Assembly: GCA_002384055.1 (NCBI GenBank)
Contig: DGAU01000010.1
Location: 2,282 to 66,281 of the forward strand
Length of the DNA stretch: 64,000 nt
From: Flavobacteriaceae bacterium UBA4022
GTDB lineage: Bacteria; Bacteroidota; Bacteroidia; Flavobacteriales; Flavobacteriaceae
Direction of reading: 5' to 3'
In this document: piece after piece, positions 50,807-61,166 of the stretch
How positions within the stretch are numbered: the stretch's first letter is position 1
How the letters are laid out: the number at the start of each line of letters is the position of its first letter
The notes under the pieces: generated by a model
Told to the model about the DNA's origin: nothing
Databases searched by the model: none
What the model saw: only the letters and a program-made list of their open reading frames with translations
Position numbers and translations under genes: made by a program

Positions 50807-52794
50807 TGAGTCTAGAACGCAACATTCTAAAAAGATTCTATCTCGTAGCAGGGGGTATGCTTCTATTGGCGGCATGTATTGTGTTCAAGCTCACTGAGAT
50901 ACAGTTTGTTGAGGGTACGTATTACCGAGAGTTGGCTGCGTCCAATAGCACTAAGAATGATACTATTGCTGCAAATCGAGGCAATATTTACTCTAATGAT
51001 GGTAGTCTCCTAGCGACTTCTGTTCCGAAATATGACATTAGATTTGATGCCGTAACAGTGAGTGGCAACGATTTTACGGAATTGATGCCGCAACTGGCCC
51101 AAGCTTTGAGTGAAAAACTCGGTAAAAGCCCTTCTCATTACCAACGGCAGCTGCAAAAGGCCCGAAGCGACAAAAACCGCTATTTGCTGCTGGCCCGTGG
51201 GCTCAGTTATTCCGATTACAGTGCGGTAAGAAAAATGCCACTACTGAGTAAGGGCCCATACCGTGGCGGCTTGATTGTGATACAAAAAACCGTTCGCGAA
51301 CATCCACTTGGCAAAATCGCGGAACGTCTTGTTGGCAACCAGCGCAGTGATGTGCCTGGGCGTTATGATATCGGACTCGAAGGGGCTTATGACTTGTATC
51401 TGCGGGGTAATGATGGACACCGACTCAAACAGAAAATTGCCAAAGGACAATGGAAGCCTGTCTCGGATGAAAATGAATTGGAGCCTCAGGATGGTTATGA
51501 TGTTTTCACAACCATCGACATCAACATTCAAGATATCGCTCATCATGCACTACTCAAGCAGCTCGAATACTATGAAGCCGAGCACGGCACCGTTGTGGTC
51601 ATGGAGGTGGCTACCGGAGCAATCAAAGCAGTGGCCAATTTGGGGCGGACAAGCAATGGAACCTATTACGAAAAACTCAATTACGCTGTTGGCGAAAGTC
51701 ACGAGCCGGGAAGCACCTTTAAGGTCATTGCTTTAGCAGCAGCCCTTGAAGACCGAGTGATCGATACAGCAACGGTTGTCGATACACGTCTGGGAAGCAA
51801 GGCCTTTTACGGGCGTATGATTACCGATACGAAAGGTCATGGCAAAATTTCCGCGGCCATGGCACTAGAGGTTTCTTCCAATATCGGTTTGGCCAGCCTC
51901 ATTGATGATGCTTATGAAGATCGTCCCGAGCGATTTTTGAATTACCTCCAAAAATGGGGACTTGATACCCCTATTGGTTTAGCTATTAGCGGCGAGGGCC
52001 AGCCAGAGATTCCGCGTCCAGGAGACAAGAAATGGAGTAAGAATGCATTGCCATCGATGGCTTATGGCTATAACTTAAGACTTACGCCACTACAAATATT
52101 GACTTTTTATAATGCCATCGCCAATGATGGTGTAATGGTCAAACCTCGTTTTGTGGAACGTATCATGACGCACAATCGTGAAGTTGCCCGATTTGATACG
52201 GAAATTATGCAGCCAAAAATTATGTCGGACCAAACCTTAGGGGCAATACGCACAATCCTGCGCAATATTGTGGTGCGGGGCACAGGCAAAAGTTTATACT
52301 CGGAGTACTTCTCAATGGCGGGCAAAACGGGAACGGCCCGAACGGAATATTGGTTGCCAGACTGGCAAGAAAACCGCCGCTATATTTCCTCTTTTGTCGG
52401 CTATTTTCCAGCAGAACAGCCCAAATATTCTTGTATTGTGGTGATCCATAAGCCGAGCACCAAAAAAGGCTATTACGGTGCGGATGTCACTGGTCCTGTC
52501 TTTCAAAGAATTGCACAAAAAATATACACCGATAGCCCCCTTAGAGATACTATTTTCATGCAGGCGAATGCTTTGCCACAATTAGCATTGCAGACAAAAG
52601 CCTTAAATCTGGTTCATGATCCTGCGACTGGGGTGCCCGATGTTATGGGTTGGCCTGCTATGGATGCCTTGGCTGTTCTGGAGAATTTGGGGCTCAAAGT
52701 CGTCCTTAAAGGAAATGGTAAGGTGGTCAATCAATCCTTAAACCAAGGTGCCATTATCAAAGAAGGCGCCTTAATCATCATCACACTATCATGA
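50806..52794 (+). CDS. ftsI: penicillin-binding protein FtsI with PASTA domain
   Basis: A 662-residue class B PBP, the septal transpeptidase. One N-terminal membrane segment, dimerisation domain, then transpeptidase motifs STFK (about residue 304), SSN (about 362) and KTGT (about 507). A single PASTA domain (PDVMGWPAMDALAVLENLGL) ends the protein, as in Bacteroidota and Gram-positive homologues but not E. coli FtsI. murE follows with a four-base overlap. Confidence 0.94.
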   Translation: MSLERNILKRFYLVAGGMLLLAACIVFKLTEIQFVEGTYYRELAASNSTKNDTIAANRGNIYSNDGSLLATSVPKYDIRFDAVTVSGNDFTELMPQLAQALSEKLGKSPSHYQRQLQKARSDKNRYLLLARGLSYSDYSAVRKMPLLSKGPYRGGLIVIQKTVREHPLGKIAERLVGNQRSDVPGRYDIGLEGAYDLYLRGNDGHRLKQKIAKGQWKPVSDENELEPQDGYDVFTTIDINIQDIAHHALLKQLEYYEAEHGTVVVMEVATGAIKAVANLGRTSNGTYYEKLNYAVGESHEPGSTFKVIALAAALEDRVIDTATVVDTRLGSKAFYGRMITDTKGHGKISAAMALEVSSNIGLASLIDDAYEDRPERFLNYLQKWGLDTPIGLAISGEGQPEIPRPGDKKWSKNALPSMAYGYNLRLTPLQILTFYNAIANDGVMVKPRFVERIMTHNREVARFDTEIMQPKIMSDQTLGAIRTILRNIVVRGTGKSLYSEYFSMAGKTGTARTEYWLPDWQENRRYISSFVGYFPAEQPKYSCIVVIHKPSTKKGYYGADVTGPVFQRIAQKIYTDSPLRDTIFMQANALPQLALQTKALNLVHDPATGVPDVMGWPAMDALAVLENLGLKVVLKGNGKVVNQSLNQGAIIKEGALIIITLS

Positions 52795-54245
52795 AGGTAC
52801 TCAAGGACATTCTGTATCGCGTACCCATTCAGGGCGTTGTGGGTTCTACAGGAATCACGGTTGCCCAGATTGCTTTCGATTCGAGACAAATTGGCCTCAA
52901 TGATGCCTTTGTTGCGCTGCGCGGTACAATTGTCGATGGACATAACTTCATAAAACAGGCCTGTGATCAAGGGGCCATTGCCATCATTTGTGAGGAACTC
53001 CCGCAGAATATCATTAATGGGATCACTTATGTGACTGTAGCTGATGCTTCAGAAGCCTTGGCCTATATGGCGGATAATTTTTATGAGCATCCATCGAGTG
53101 AACTTACCCTTGTCGGGGTGACCGGCACCAATGGCAAAACCACTGTAGCTACTCTTTTGTATGACCTTTTTATGGCGCTGGGTCATCGAGCAGGGTTGTT
53201 GTCGACGGTGGTCAATAGAATAGGTGTTGCCGCATTCCCTGCGACCCACACCACGGCTGACCCGCTAACGATCAACAACTATTTACGGCAGATGGTGGAT
53301 CAAGGGGTCACGCATTGCTTTATGGAGGTAAGTTCTCATGGGATTGATCAAAATAGAACCTTGGGGTTGGCCTTTTCAGGGGGGATTTTCACCAATTTGT
53401 CGCATGATCATTTGGACTATCACAAGGACTTTAAAACGTATCGCGACGTCAAAAAAAGACTGTTCGACCAATTGCCTAGGACCGCATTTGCTTTAGTGAA
53501 TCAAGACGATAAGAATGGTTCTGTGATGTTGCAAAATACCAAGGCCACAAAAGTGACCTATGCACAAAAGTCATTAGCAGATTACAAGGTGAGTATCCTC
53601 GAGCGTCAGCTTAGCGGTCAATTGATCAAAATCAACCAGCAAGAGGTCTGGGTGAAGCTCATCGGGGGCTTTAATGCCTATAATGTATTGGCGATATATG
53701 CCTGCGCTGATCTACTTGGGCAACCTCAGTTGGAGAGCCTAAAAGCCTTGAGTACTTTGGAAAGTGTGTCGGGCCGCTTTCAATATATCATTTCCTCTTC
53801 TGGGGTAACGGCTATTGTAGATTATGCCCATACGCCAGATGCTCTGGATAATGTCTTGTCCACAATCGATGGACTGCGCACAGGAAATGAATCGCTGATT
53901 ACCGTAGTGGGATGCGGTGGTGACCGAGATCCAGATAAACGACCAAAGATGGCTGCGATCGCCACCCAGTGGAGCAGCAAAGTAGTTTTTACCAATGATA
54001 ACCCACGCGGGGAAGATCCCCAGGCCATACTCCAGGCCATGGTGGCTGGCGTCCCAGCTCAAGATTTTAAAAAATATGTGGTCATAGCCGATCGCGCCCA
54101 AGCAATTAAGGCAGCCGTTCAGATGGCCGCGCCCAATGATATCATTCTGATTGCCGGAAAAGGGCATGAGACTTATCAAGAAATACGGGGGCAGCGATTT
54201 GATTTTAATGACCTCCAAATAGTCACTGATTTACTCACGCATTGA
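52791..54245 (+). CDS. murE: UDP-MurNAc-tripeptide synthetase MurE
   Basis: A 484-residue Mur ligase. ATP loop GVTGTNGKTT (about residue 106), TTADP, SSHGIDQNR, and the specificity motif DNPR in FTNDNPRGEDP (about residue 400), which selects meso-diaminopimelate as third amino acid. GKGHETYQ is near the C-terminus. It adds the third residue to UDP-MurNAc-dipeptide. The gene lies between ftsI and mraY; murF, often next, is not in this cluster. Confidence 0.96.
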   Translation: MKVLKDILYRVPIQGVVGSTGITVAQIAFDSRQIGLNDAFVALRGTIVDGHNFIKQACDQGAIAIICEELPQNIINGITYVTVADASEALAYMADNFYEHPSSELTLVGVTGTNGKTTVATLLYDLFMALGHRAGLLSTVVNRIGVAAFPATHTTADPLTINNYLRQMVDQGVTHCFMEVSSHGIDQNRTLGLAFSGGIFTNLSHDHLDYHKDFKTYRDVKKRLFDQLPRTAFALVNQDDKNGSVMLQNTKATKVTYAQKSLADYKVSILERQLSGQLIKINQQEVWVKLIGGFNAYNVLAIYACADLLGQPQLESLKALSTLESVSGRFQYIISSSGVTAIVDYAHTPDALDNVLSTIDGLRTGNESLITVVGCGGDRDPDKRPKMAAIATQWSSKVVFTNDNPRGEDPQAILQAMVAGVPAQDFKKYVVIADRAQAIKAAVQMAAPNDIILIAGKGHETYQEIRGQRFDFNDLQIVTDLLTH

Positions 54246-54255
54246 AACGAAACAG

Positions 54256-55488
54256 ATGCTCTATTATCTATTTGATTACTTAGACCGAATTTATGATATG
54301 CCCGGTGCTGGATTGTTTCAGTTCATCACTTTTCGTGCTGCAATGACCGCAATTTTGTCGCTTTTTATCGCGACTTATTTTGGCCGTAGGATCATTGCTT
54401 TTTTGCAACGCAAGCAAGTAGGAGAATCGATCCGTGATTTGGGTCTTGAGGGCCAAAATGAAAAAGCAGGCACCCCTACCATGGGGGGGATCATCATCAT
54501 TCTCGCGACCATTATTCCAGTCTTGCTCTTCGCTCAACTAGACAATATCTATGTCATATTGTTGATCGTCACGACCCTTTGGATGGGGGTTATTGGATTC
54601 ATTGACGATTATATCAAAAAGTTTAAGCAGGACAAAGAAGGGCTGCCAGGACGATTCAAAATTGTCGGCCAGATCGGATTGGGTTTGATCGTGGGTGCTA
54701 CGATGTATCTGCATTCTGATATCACGGTGCGTCGGCCTATCCCTAATGCCCTAAAACAAGAGCAGGCCAGTAACGCAAAACCGGCATCCATGTTTTATCC
54801 AGCAGAAAAGACACTATTGACCACGATGCCCTTTGTTAAAGACAATGAGATCAACTACGAAAAATTGGTGACTTGGATGGGGCCAAACTGGCGTTCATAT
54901 GCGTGGTTGATTTTTATTCCCATTGTCATTTTTATCATCACCGCAGTATCTAATGGGGCGAACCTGACCGATGGTATCGATGGATTGGCTGCGGGAACTT
55001 CTGCCATTATTGGTGTTGCTTTGGCTATTCTGGCCTGGATATCGGGTAATGTCATTTTCTCTGATTATCTCAATATCATGTATATCCCAAACATTGGCGA
55101 GCTGTCTATTTTTATCATGGCGTTCGTTGGTGCCCTTATTGGCTTTTTGTGGTACAATGCTTACCCCGCGCAAGTCTTTATGGGTGACACGGGAAGCTTG
55201 ACCATTGGCGGTATCATTGCGGTAATTGCCATCGCTATTCGTAAAGAATGGCTCATCCCAATTCTGTGCGGGGTGTTTTTGATGGAGAATTTATCGGTTG
55301 TTTTGCAAGTGGGCTGGTTCAAATACACCAAAAAGAAATCTGGTGTGGGCCAAAGAATATTCAAAATGGCTCCATTACACCATCATTATCAAGTCAGAGG
55401 CTACCATGAGAGTAAAATCGTTACGCGCTTTTGGATTGTTGGAATTGTCTTGGCCGTACTGACCATCGTCACCTTAAAAATCCGTTAA
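54256..55488 (+). CDS. mraY: phospho-MurNAc-pentapeptide transferase MraY
   Basis: A 410-residue polytopic membrane enzyme making lipid I. Conserved acidic sites: GFIDDYIKK (about residue 115), NLTDGIDGLAAG (about 236) and FMGDTGSL (about 310), plus APLHHHYQ near the end. It is about 50 residues longer than E. coli MraY; the extra stretch, about residues 155-215, is a soluble insertion between membrane segments. murD starts in the stop codon. Confidence 0.96.
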   Translation: MLYYLFDYLDRIYDMPGAGLFQFITFRAAMTAILSLFIATYFGRRIIAFLQRKQVGESIRDLGLEGQNEKAGTPTMGGIIIILATIIPVLLFAQLDNIYVILLIVTTLWMGVIGFIDDYIKKFKQDKEGLPGRFKIVGQIGLGLIVGATMYLHSDITVRRPIPNALKQEQASNAKPASMFYPAEKTLLTTMPFVKDNEINYEKLVTWMGPNWRSYAWLIFIPIVIFIITAVSNGANLTDGIDGLAAGTSAIIGVALAILAWISGNVIFSDYLNIMYIPNIGELSIFIMAFVGALIGFLWYNAYPAQVFMGDTGSLTIGGIIAVIAIAIRKEWLIPILCGVFLMENLSVVLQVGWFKYTKKKSGVGQRIFKMAPLHHHYQVRGYHESKIVTRFWIVGIVLAVLTIVTLKIR

Positions 55489-56828
55489 TGACACAGAAAA
55501 TTTTAGTCGTATTGGGTTCTGGTGAAAGTGGTTGCGGTGCTGCTCTATTGGGCATCAACAAGGGCTATACAGTCTTTGTGTCCGATGGCAAACAGATGAG
55601 CGTCAAGGCGCAAACATTCATGGCCGAACACGGCATCGATCATGAGCAAGGCACCCATACCATGTCCAAAATACTTCAGGCCGATGTCGTTGTCAAGAGT
55701 CCTGGCATCCCGGACCACATTGCGTTGATAAAAGAGATTGTGGCCGCTGGAATTCCTGTGATCTCCGAAATCGAATGGGGTTTTCGTTTTACACAAAAGC
55801 CGATCATCGCCATTACCGGGAGTAACGGAAAGACCACCACAACAGCTATGATTCATAAGTTGCTTTGTGATGCCGGAATTTCTGCAGGTCTTGGGGGTAA
55901 TATTGGTAAAAGTTTCGCTGCCCAAGTCATGGGCGAGGAACCCGATTATTACGTTTTAGAAATCAGTAGTTTCCAGCTCGATGGGATGGTGGAATTCAAA
56001 CCACATATTGCGGTGATTACCAACATCACCCCCGATCATTTGGATCGTTACAATTATAACTTTGAGGCCTATGTCGCTTCGAAAATGAGTATTTCTACCC
56101 GTCAAAATGCGAGTGATCAACTGATTTATGACGCCGATGATCCCGTACTGTCTCATGAAGTCTCCAAAAATAATTTGAACGCAGAATTACTGCCCTATTC
56201 TGCCGAAAGCACATTAAAACATGGGGCCTATATCGACCACAAAACCTTAGTGATTCATACCAACAAACAAACCCTTACTATGCCAACACTACATCTGGAA
56301 TTAGCAGGAATACACAATGCAAAAAATGCCATGGCTGCGGCTACAGTAGGCACCTTGCTAAACATTCGTAAAGAAACCATCAGGCAATCTTTAGAGCACT
56401 TTCAGGGTGTAGAGCACCGTTTAGAGCATGTGCTGAAAATTAATAATGTCACCTACATTAATGACTCTAAGGCGACTAATGTCAATGCGACTTATTATGC
56501 CCTTGAGAGCATGTCGGCACCAACAGTATGGATTGTTGGCGGGCAGGATAAAGGGAATGACTATACAGCGTTGTTGCCACTGGTCAATGAGAAGGTCAAG
56601 GCCATTATTTGTTTGGGGTTGGATAATGAAAAAATTATTCAAGCCTTCGGTAATGTGGTAGATATGTTGGTAGAGACCACACGTATTGAAGATGCTGTTA
56701 AGATTGCCTATCGTCTGGCGGAAAGGGGTGAGCAAGTCCTATTGTCACCTGCCTGCGCTAGTTTTGATTTGTTTCAGGATTATGAAGATCGAGGCCGTCA
56801 ATTTAAGCAAGCAGTGCGTAACCTCTAA
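55488..56828 (+). CDS. murD: UDP-MurNAc-L-Ala:D-Glu ligase MurD
   Basis: A 446-residue Mur ligase. ATP loop ITGSNGKTTTT (about residue 108), EISSFQLDG, NITPDHLDRY and NDSKATNVNAT (about 325) are all MurD motifs. It adds D-Glu to UDP-MurNAc-L-Ala. The ATG at 55488 overlaps the mraY stop by one base; the longer upstream frame lies inside mraY. Confidence 0.96.
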   Translation: MTQKILVVLGSGESGCGAALLGINKGYTVFVSDGKQMSVKAQTFMAEHGIDHEQGTHTMSKILQADVVVKSPGIPDHIALIKEIVAAGIPVISEIEWGFRFTQKPIIAITGSNGKTTTTAMIHKLLCDAGISAGLGGNIGKSFAAQVMGEEPDYYVLEISSFQLDGMVEFKPHIAVITNITPDHLDRYNYNFEAYVASKMSISTRQNASDQLIYDADDPVLSHEVSKNNLNAELLPYSAESTLKHGAYIDHKTLVIHTNKQTLTMPTLHLELAGIHNAKNAMAAATVGTLLNIRKETIRQSLEHFQGVEHRLEHVLKINNVTYINDSKATNVNATYYALESMSAPTVWIVGGQDKGNDYTALLPLVNEKVKAIICLGLDNEKIIQAFGNVVDMLVETTRIEDAVKIAYRLAERGEQVLLSPACASFDLFQDYEDRGRQFKQAVRNL

Positions 56829-58024
56829 TGAAAACAATTTTCCAACATATCAAAGGTGATCGGGCTATTTGGGCTGTTATAGCCCTGTTGGCTGTATTTT
56901 CCTTTTTACCAGTTTACAGTGCGAGCAGTAATCTGGCCTATCTCTATGGGGACGGAAATACATTGGGCTTTTTGATCAAGCACTTGGCACATTTGATGCT
57001 TGGGTTCGTTATTTTATATGGGGTGCACCGCATTCCGTTTCATTATTTCAAGGGGCTTTCCTTGATCGTATTGCCCGCGGTCATGGTATTACTGGTCATT
57101 ACCATGGCACAAGGAACTACCATAGATGGGGCCAATGCCAGTCGTTGGATCCGGGTCCCATTTGTCGGGGTGAGTTTCCAAACTTCCGCGGCGGCAGCTG
57201 TGGTACTTATGGTTTTTGTTGCACGTTATTTGTCTCGAATAAAAGACAAAACGGTTACGTTTAGGGAAACAATATTGCCCTTGTGGCTACCTGTTTTTGG
57301 TGTTTTGATCCTGATCTTACCGGCCAATTTTTCTACGGCGGCATTGATTTTTGCCATGGTATTGGTTTTGGTTTTCGTTGGCGGTTATCCTCTGAGGTAT
57401 CTCGGTCTTATCGTTGGTATTGGTTTGACCTTTCTGACACTTTTTGTCCTAACCGCCAAAGCTTTTCCAGGGGTATTCCCCAACCGTGTCGACACCTGGA
57501 TGAGTCGTGTCGAAAATTTTTGGCAACCTACAGAAGACAAAAAAGATGACTATCAAATAGAGAAGGCCAAAATTGCTATCGCTTCAGGGGGACTCATGGG
57601 ACTTGGGCCAGGTAAGAGTGTTCAAAAAAACTATTTACCCCAATCTTCGTCGGATTTCATTTATGCCATTATTGTAGAAGAATACGGCTTAGTCGGGGCC
57701 TTAGTGTTGTTGCTGCTTTATTTGTTTTTGCTCTTTCGATTGGTCATTTTGGTTTATAAAACACAGAACTTTTTTGGACGCTTACTTGTTGTTGGACTCG
57801 GTCTGCCCATTATTTTTCAGGCATTCATCAACATGGCAGTGGCTGTTGAACTTTTCCCAGTGACTGGCCAAACTTTGCCACTGATCAGCGCAGGGGGGTC
57901 GTCAATTTGGATGACTTGTTTAGCATTAGGCATCATATTGAGCGTCAGCGCCAACCATAACGCCGTCATGGACGAAACTACCGAAGAGCAAAACCCTTTA
58001 GACATACTCAGTGAGACCATATAA
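56828..58024 (+). CDS. ftsW: septal glycan polymerase FtsW
   Basis: A 398-residue SEDS protein with about ten membrane segments. Signatures include GANASRWIRVP (about residue 97), FSTAALIFAMV, GLGPGKSVQKNYLPQSSSDF and NMAVAVELFPVTGQTLPLIS followed by AGGSS. It polymerises peptidoglycan at the septum together with FtsI. It overlaps murD by one base and murG by 14. Confidence 0.95.
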   Translation: MKTIFQHIKGDRAIWAVIALLAVFSFLPVYSASSNLAYLYGDGNTLGFLIKHLAHLMLGFVILYGVHRIPFHYFKGLSLIVLPAVMVLLVITMAQGTTIDGANASRWIRVPFVGVSFQTSAAAAVVLMVFVARYLSRIKDKTVTFRETILPLWLPVFGVLILILPANFSTAALIFAMVLVLVFVGGYPLRYLGLIVGIGLTFLTLFVLTAKAFPGVFPNRVDTWMSRVENFWQPTEDKKDDYQIEKAKIAIASGGLMGLGPGKSVQKNYLPQSSSDFIYAIIVEEYGLVGALVLLLLYLFLLFRLVILVYKTQNFFGRLLVVGLGLPIIFQAFINMAVAVELFPVTGQTLPLISAGGSSIWMTCLALGIILSVSANHNAVMDETTEEQNPLDILSETI

Positions 58025-59105
58025 ATTCATCATATCAGGAGGGGGTACCGGCGGACATATCTATCCGGCTATTGCCATTGCCAATGCGCTAAAGCAACGC
58101 TTCCCTGATGCTGTTTTTCTTTTTGTAGGGGCTAAGGACCGCATGGAAATGGAAAAGGTGCCGCAGGCGGGTTATCCAATCCGGGGCCTTTGGATCAGTG
58201 GATTTCAGCGTGGTCAGTGGATCAAAAATCTATTAATTCCATTTAAATTATTATCGAGCTTTTTCACAGCCTTTAGGCTTTTGCGTTCCTTTAGGCCCGA
58301 CGTCGCTATAGGAACAGGCGGCTATGCCAGTGCTCCTTTATTGCGTATGGCATCCTTGATCGGGGTTCCGAGCCTTATTCAAGAGCAAAATGGTTATGCT
58401 GGGGTGACCAATACTTTGTTGGGCAGACACGTCCAGACTATTTGTGTGGCCTACGATCGTATGGATCGTTTTTTCCCGGCCAAAAAACTCGTATTGACCG
58501 GTAATCCGGTGCGCCGTGATTTGGTGGGTCAACTGCCGGAACGCGCTAAGGCCCTGGACTATTTTGATTTGAAACACCTCACGGGAAAAGTGCTTTTGGT
58601 GCTTGGAGGGAGCCTAGGGGCAAGACGGATCAATGAATTTGTTGCATCGCGCTTGGCTTACTTTGCCCGCCAAGATTTGACCTTAATCTGGCAATGTGGT
58701 CCGGCTTATTTTGAAGCGAACAAATCTCTATCGGGGCCAGGACTGGTTATTGTGCCCTTTATCCAAGATATGGCAATGGCCTATGCTGCTGCAGATGTGG
58801 TGATTTCCCGTTCTGGGGCTTTGTCGGTTTCTGAGTTGTGTTTGGTCGGAAAGCCTGTTATTTTTGTGCCTTCTCCAAATGTTGCCGAAGATCACCAAAC
58901 CAAAAATGCACAAGCTTTAGCGAGTAAGGAGGCGGCCATTATGATCGCCGAAACCGATTTAGAGCGTACGTTCGATACTGTTTTTGCCGCACTATTTAAT
59001 GATCCACAGCAGCAAAAAGCATTATCAGAAGCCATAAAGGCCTGTGCCCGGCCAGAGGCCACAGAAGCCATTGTTACTGAAATTCAAAAGCTCATAAACC
59101 GATAA
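58011..59105 (+). CDS. murG: UDP-GlcNAc transferase MurG
   Basis: A 364-residue GT-B glycosyltransferase making lipid II. It starts at a GTG inside ftsW; no ATG lies before the essential GGGTGGHIYPA loop, which is at residues 9-19. Other motifs are GTGGYAS, QEQNGYAG, VLGGSLGARRIN and SRSGALSVSE. It is peripheral to the inner membrane face. Confidence 0.95.
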   Translation: MRPYKFIISGGGTGGHIYPAIAIANALKQRFPDAVFLFVGAKDRMEMEKVPQAGYPIRGLWISGFQRGQWIKNLLIPFKLLSSFFTAFRLLRSFRPDVAIGTGGYASAPLLRMASLIGVPSLIQEQNGYAGVTNTLLGRHVQTICVAYDRMDRFFPAKKLVLTGNPVRRDLVGQLPERAKALDYFDLKHLTGKVLLVLGGSLGARRINEFVASRLAYFARQDLTLIWQCGPAYFEANKSLSGPGLVIVPFIQDMAMAYAAADVVISRSGALSVSELCLVGKPVIFVPSPNVAEDHQTKNAQALASKEAAIMIAETDLERTFDTVFAALFNDPQQQKALSEAIKACARPEATEAIVTEIQKLINR

Positions 59106-59106
59106 A

Positions 59107-60456
59107 ATGACTGCAGAAAAACATACATCATTCTTTTTTCTGGGCATCGGCGGCATCGGTATGAGTGCCTTAGCGCGTTACGTGATGGCAAAAGGTCATA
59201 AGGTTTTTGGATACGACAAAGCGCCTAGCGTGCTCACCGATCGTTTGATCAGTGAAGGTGCATCGATCACGTATTCGACGCATCTTGATCCCGCTATCTT
59301 GACTCTGATAGATGCCCGTAATACACTCGTGGTATGGACTCCTGCCATATCCGAAGAAAATCCTTGGAAGCGCTATTTTGATCAAGGGTCATTTGCGTGT
59401 ATCAAGCGTGCAACGTTTTTAGCCCGTGTGACACAAGACACACAATGCTTGGCGGTAGCCGGGACGCACGGCAAGACCACCACCTCGAGTATTTTGGCCC
59501 ATATCCTTTTGGAGGCCAAATGTTCGGTCACTGCTTTTTTGGGTGGTATCGCTCAAAATTATCAATCTAATTTTGTGTCCCAGGGGACCAATATGACCGT
59601 GGTCGAGGCCGATGAATTCGATCGTTCCTTCTTGCAGCTGCATCCAGATTTGGCTTGTATTACGAGTATGGATCCTGATCATTTGGATATTTATCCGACT
59701 CCAGAGTCTTTTAGCCAGGCCTTTAATGCGTTTGCTGACTTAGTGCCCAAAGGGCAATTATTTGTTCAAGAAGACCTGCCCTTGGCCGGTGTTAAGGTTG
59801 GTTTTTCAGATCAGGCTGCAGTCCGAGCTATTAATATTGGCGTGGACCAAGGGGCCTATCGATTTGATGTGGTAACGCCTCAAGGTGCGGCACAGGCCCT
59901 TTCCTTTGGAATGCCTGGTAGACATAACTTGAGCAACGCTCTTATGGCCGTTGGAATGGCTGCTTCTGTGGGTGTTTCCTTAGCGCAAATTGCTGCTGGC
60001 TTAGCAACTTTTACAGGGATTCAACGCCGGTTTAATGTTTCGAAGCATGGTCATGATCATATTTTGATAGATGACTATGCCCATCATCCCACTGAATTGG
60101 ATGCCCTATATCAGGGGGTCAATGAGTTTTATCCAAAGGCTGCCAACGTAATTGTATTTCAACCCCATTTATATAGTAGAACCCGGGATTTTGGTCCTGA
60201 GTTTGCAAAAAGTTTGGCACAATTTGATCGCGTGTTACTTCTGCCGTTATATCCTGCAAGAGAAAGGCCTATCAGAGGTGTCGATTCCGAGTGGTTGTGC
60301 CGACAAATACCTGGCCAAAAGGCTCAAGTGGTTTTGCCCCAACAATTGCCCGAAATGATACAAAAGGCTCAGGCAAAAGTCACCTTAATGGTGGGGGCTG
60401 GAGACATCGGTACCATGGTGCCAAAAATCAAAACATATTTAGATCATGAAGCGTAG
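59107..60456 (+). CDS. murC: UDP-MurNAc:L-alanine ligase MurC
   Basis: A 449-residue Mur ligase. N-terminal GIGGIGMSALARY binds the substrate; the ATP loop is VAGTHGKTTTSS (about residue 117); VEADEFDRSFL, MDPDHLDIY and DDYAHHPTE (about 318) follow. It adds L-Ala to UDP-MurNAc. It starts one base after murG and its end overlaps ftsQ by 11 bases. Confidence 0.96.
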   Translation: MTAEKHTSFFFLGIGGIGMSALARYVMAKGHKVFGYDKAPSVLTDRLISEGASITYSTHLDPAILTLIDARNTLVVWTPAISEENPWKRYFDQGSFACIKRATFLARVTQDTQCLAVAGTHGKTTTSSILAHILLEAKCSVTAFLGGIAQNYQSNFVSQGTNMTVVEADEFDRSFLQLHPDLACITSMDPDHLDIYPTPESFSQAFNAFADLVPKGQLFVQEDLPLAGVKVGFSDQAAVRAINIGVDQGAYRFDVVTPQGAAQALSFGMPGRHNLSNALMAVGMAASVGVSLAQIAAGLATFTGIQRRFNVSKHGHDHILIDDYAHHPTELDALYQGVNEFYPKAANVIVFQPHLYSRTRDFGPEFAKSLAQFDRVLLLPLYPARERPIRGVDSEWLCRQIPGQKAQVVLPQQLPEMIQKAQAKVTLMVGAGDIGTMVPKIKTYLDHEA

Positions 60457-61159
60457 TTATTATACCATCCGTATGATCCTTTTATTGGGGCTAATTGCCT
60501 TTTTGATGGGCTTTTCGATCCAAAGAAATGACCAGCGCTTTGTACAGGACTTGTCCGTCACTTTCATCAAGAATGACCAGCCCTTCATGGCCTTGGAAGC
60601 GGTTAATAAATTGTTAATACAAAATAAAGACAGTCTCTTGACCACCCCTAAAGAAACCTTAGTTTTGAAAGAGATGGAGGCCCGGCTAGTGCTGCATCCT
60701 ATGGTGCGAAAAGCCCAAGTTTATGTCACTATCGATGGAGTTTTGGGGGCCAAAATAGAACAAAGAAAACCAATCGCTCGTGTTTCTGGAGCAGAGTCGT
60801 TTTATATCGATGAAGACGGAATTCCAATGCCATTGTCCCCTTTGTATGCGGCAAGAGTGCCTTTAGTGAATGGTGACGCCCTGTTGTATGTGGGCCAAGT
60901 TCATGAGTTGATCTTGACATTAAACCAAGATGCTTTTATGGGACCACGTTTAGTAAGTATTACCGTAGGGCGGGATGGACAAATGGTTCTAGGACTCAGA
61001 GACACGGATTTTGCTATTGTTTTGGGTCCGGTAGTTCGGGTTCAAGAAAAACTGAAGAATTTTAAAGCCTTTTATCAAAAGTTGGCCCAAACGGAAGAAC
61101 TTAAAGGCTACAAAAATATAGATTTGCGTTATAACAACCAGGTGGTTGCCACCAAATAA
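60446..61159 (+). CDS. ftsQ: division protein FtsQ
   Basis: A 237-residue single-pass membrane protein: short basic cytoplasmic start, transmembrane segment (MILLLGLIAFLMGFSI) and a periplasmic part with a POTRA-like region (AVNKLLIQNKDSLLTT) and the beta domain YIDEDGIPMPLS. Position between murC and ftsA supports FtsQ, which joins FtsL in the divisome. It overlaps murC by 11 bases. Confidence 0.88.
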   Translation: MKRSYYTIRMILLLGLIAFLMGFSIQRNDQRFVQDLSVTFIKNDQPFMALEAVNKLLIQNKDSLLTTPKETLVLKEMEARLVLHPMVRKAQVYVTIDGVLGAKIEQRKPIARVSGAESFYIDEDGIPMPLSPLYAARVPLVNGDALLYVGQVHELILTLNQDAFMGPRLVSITVGRDGQMVLGLRDTDFAIVLGPVVRVQEKLKNFKAFYQKLAQTEELKGYKNIDLRYNNQVVATK

Positions 61160-61166
61160 TAAAACC

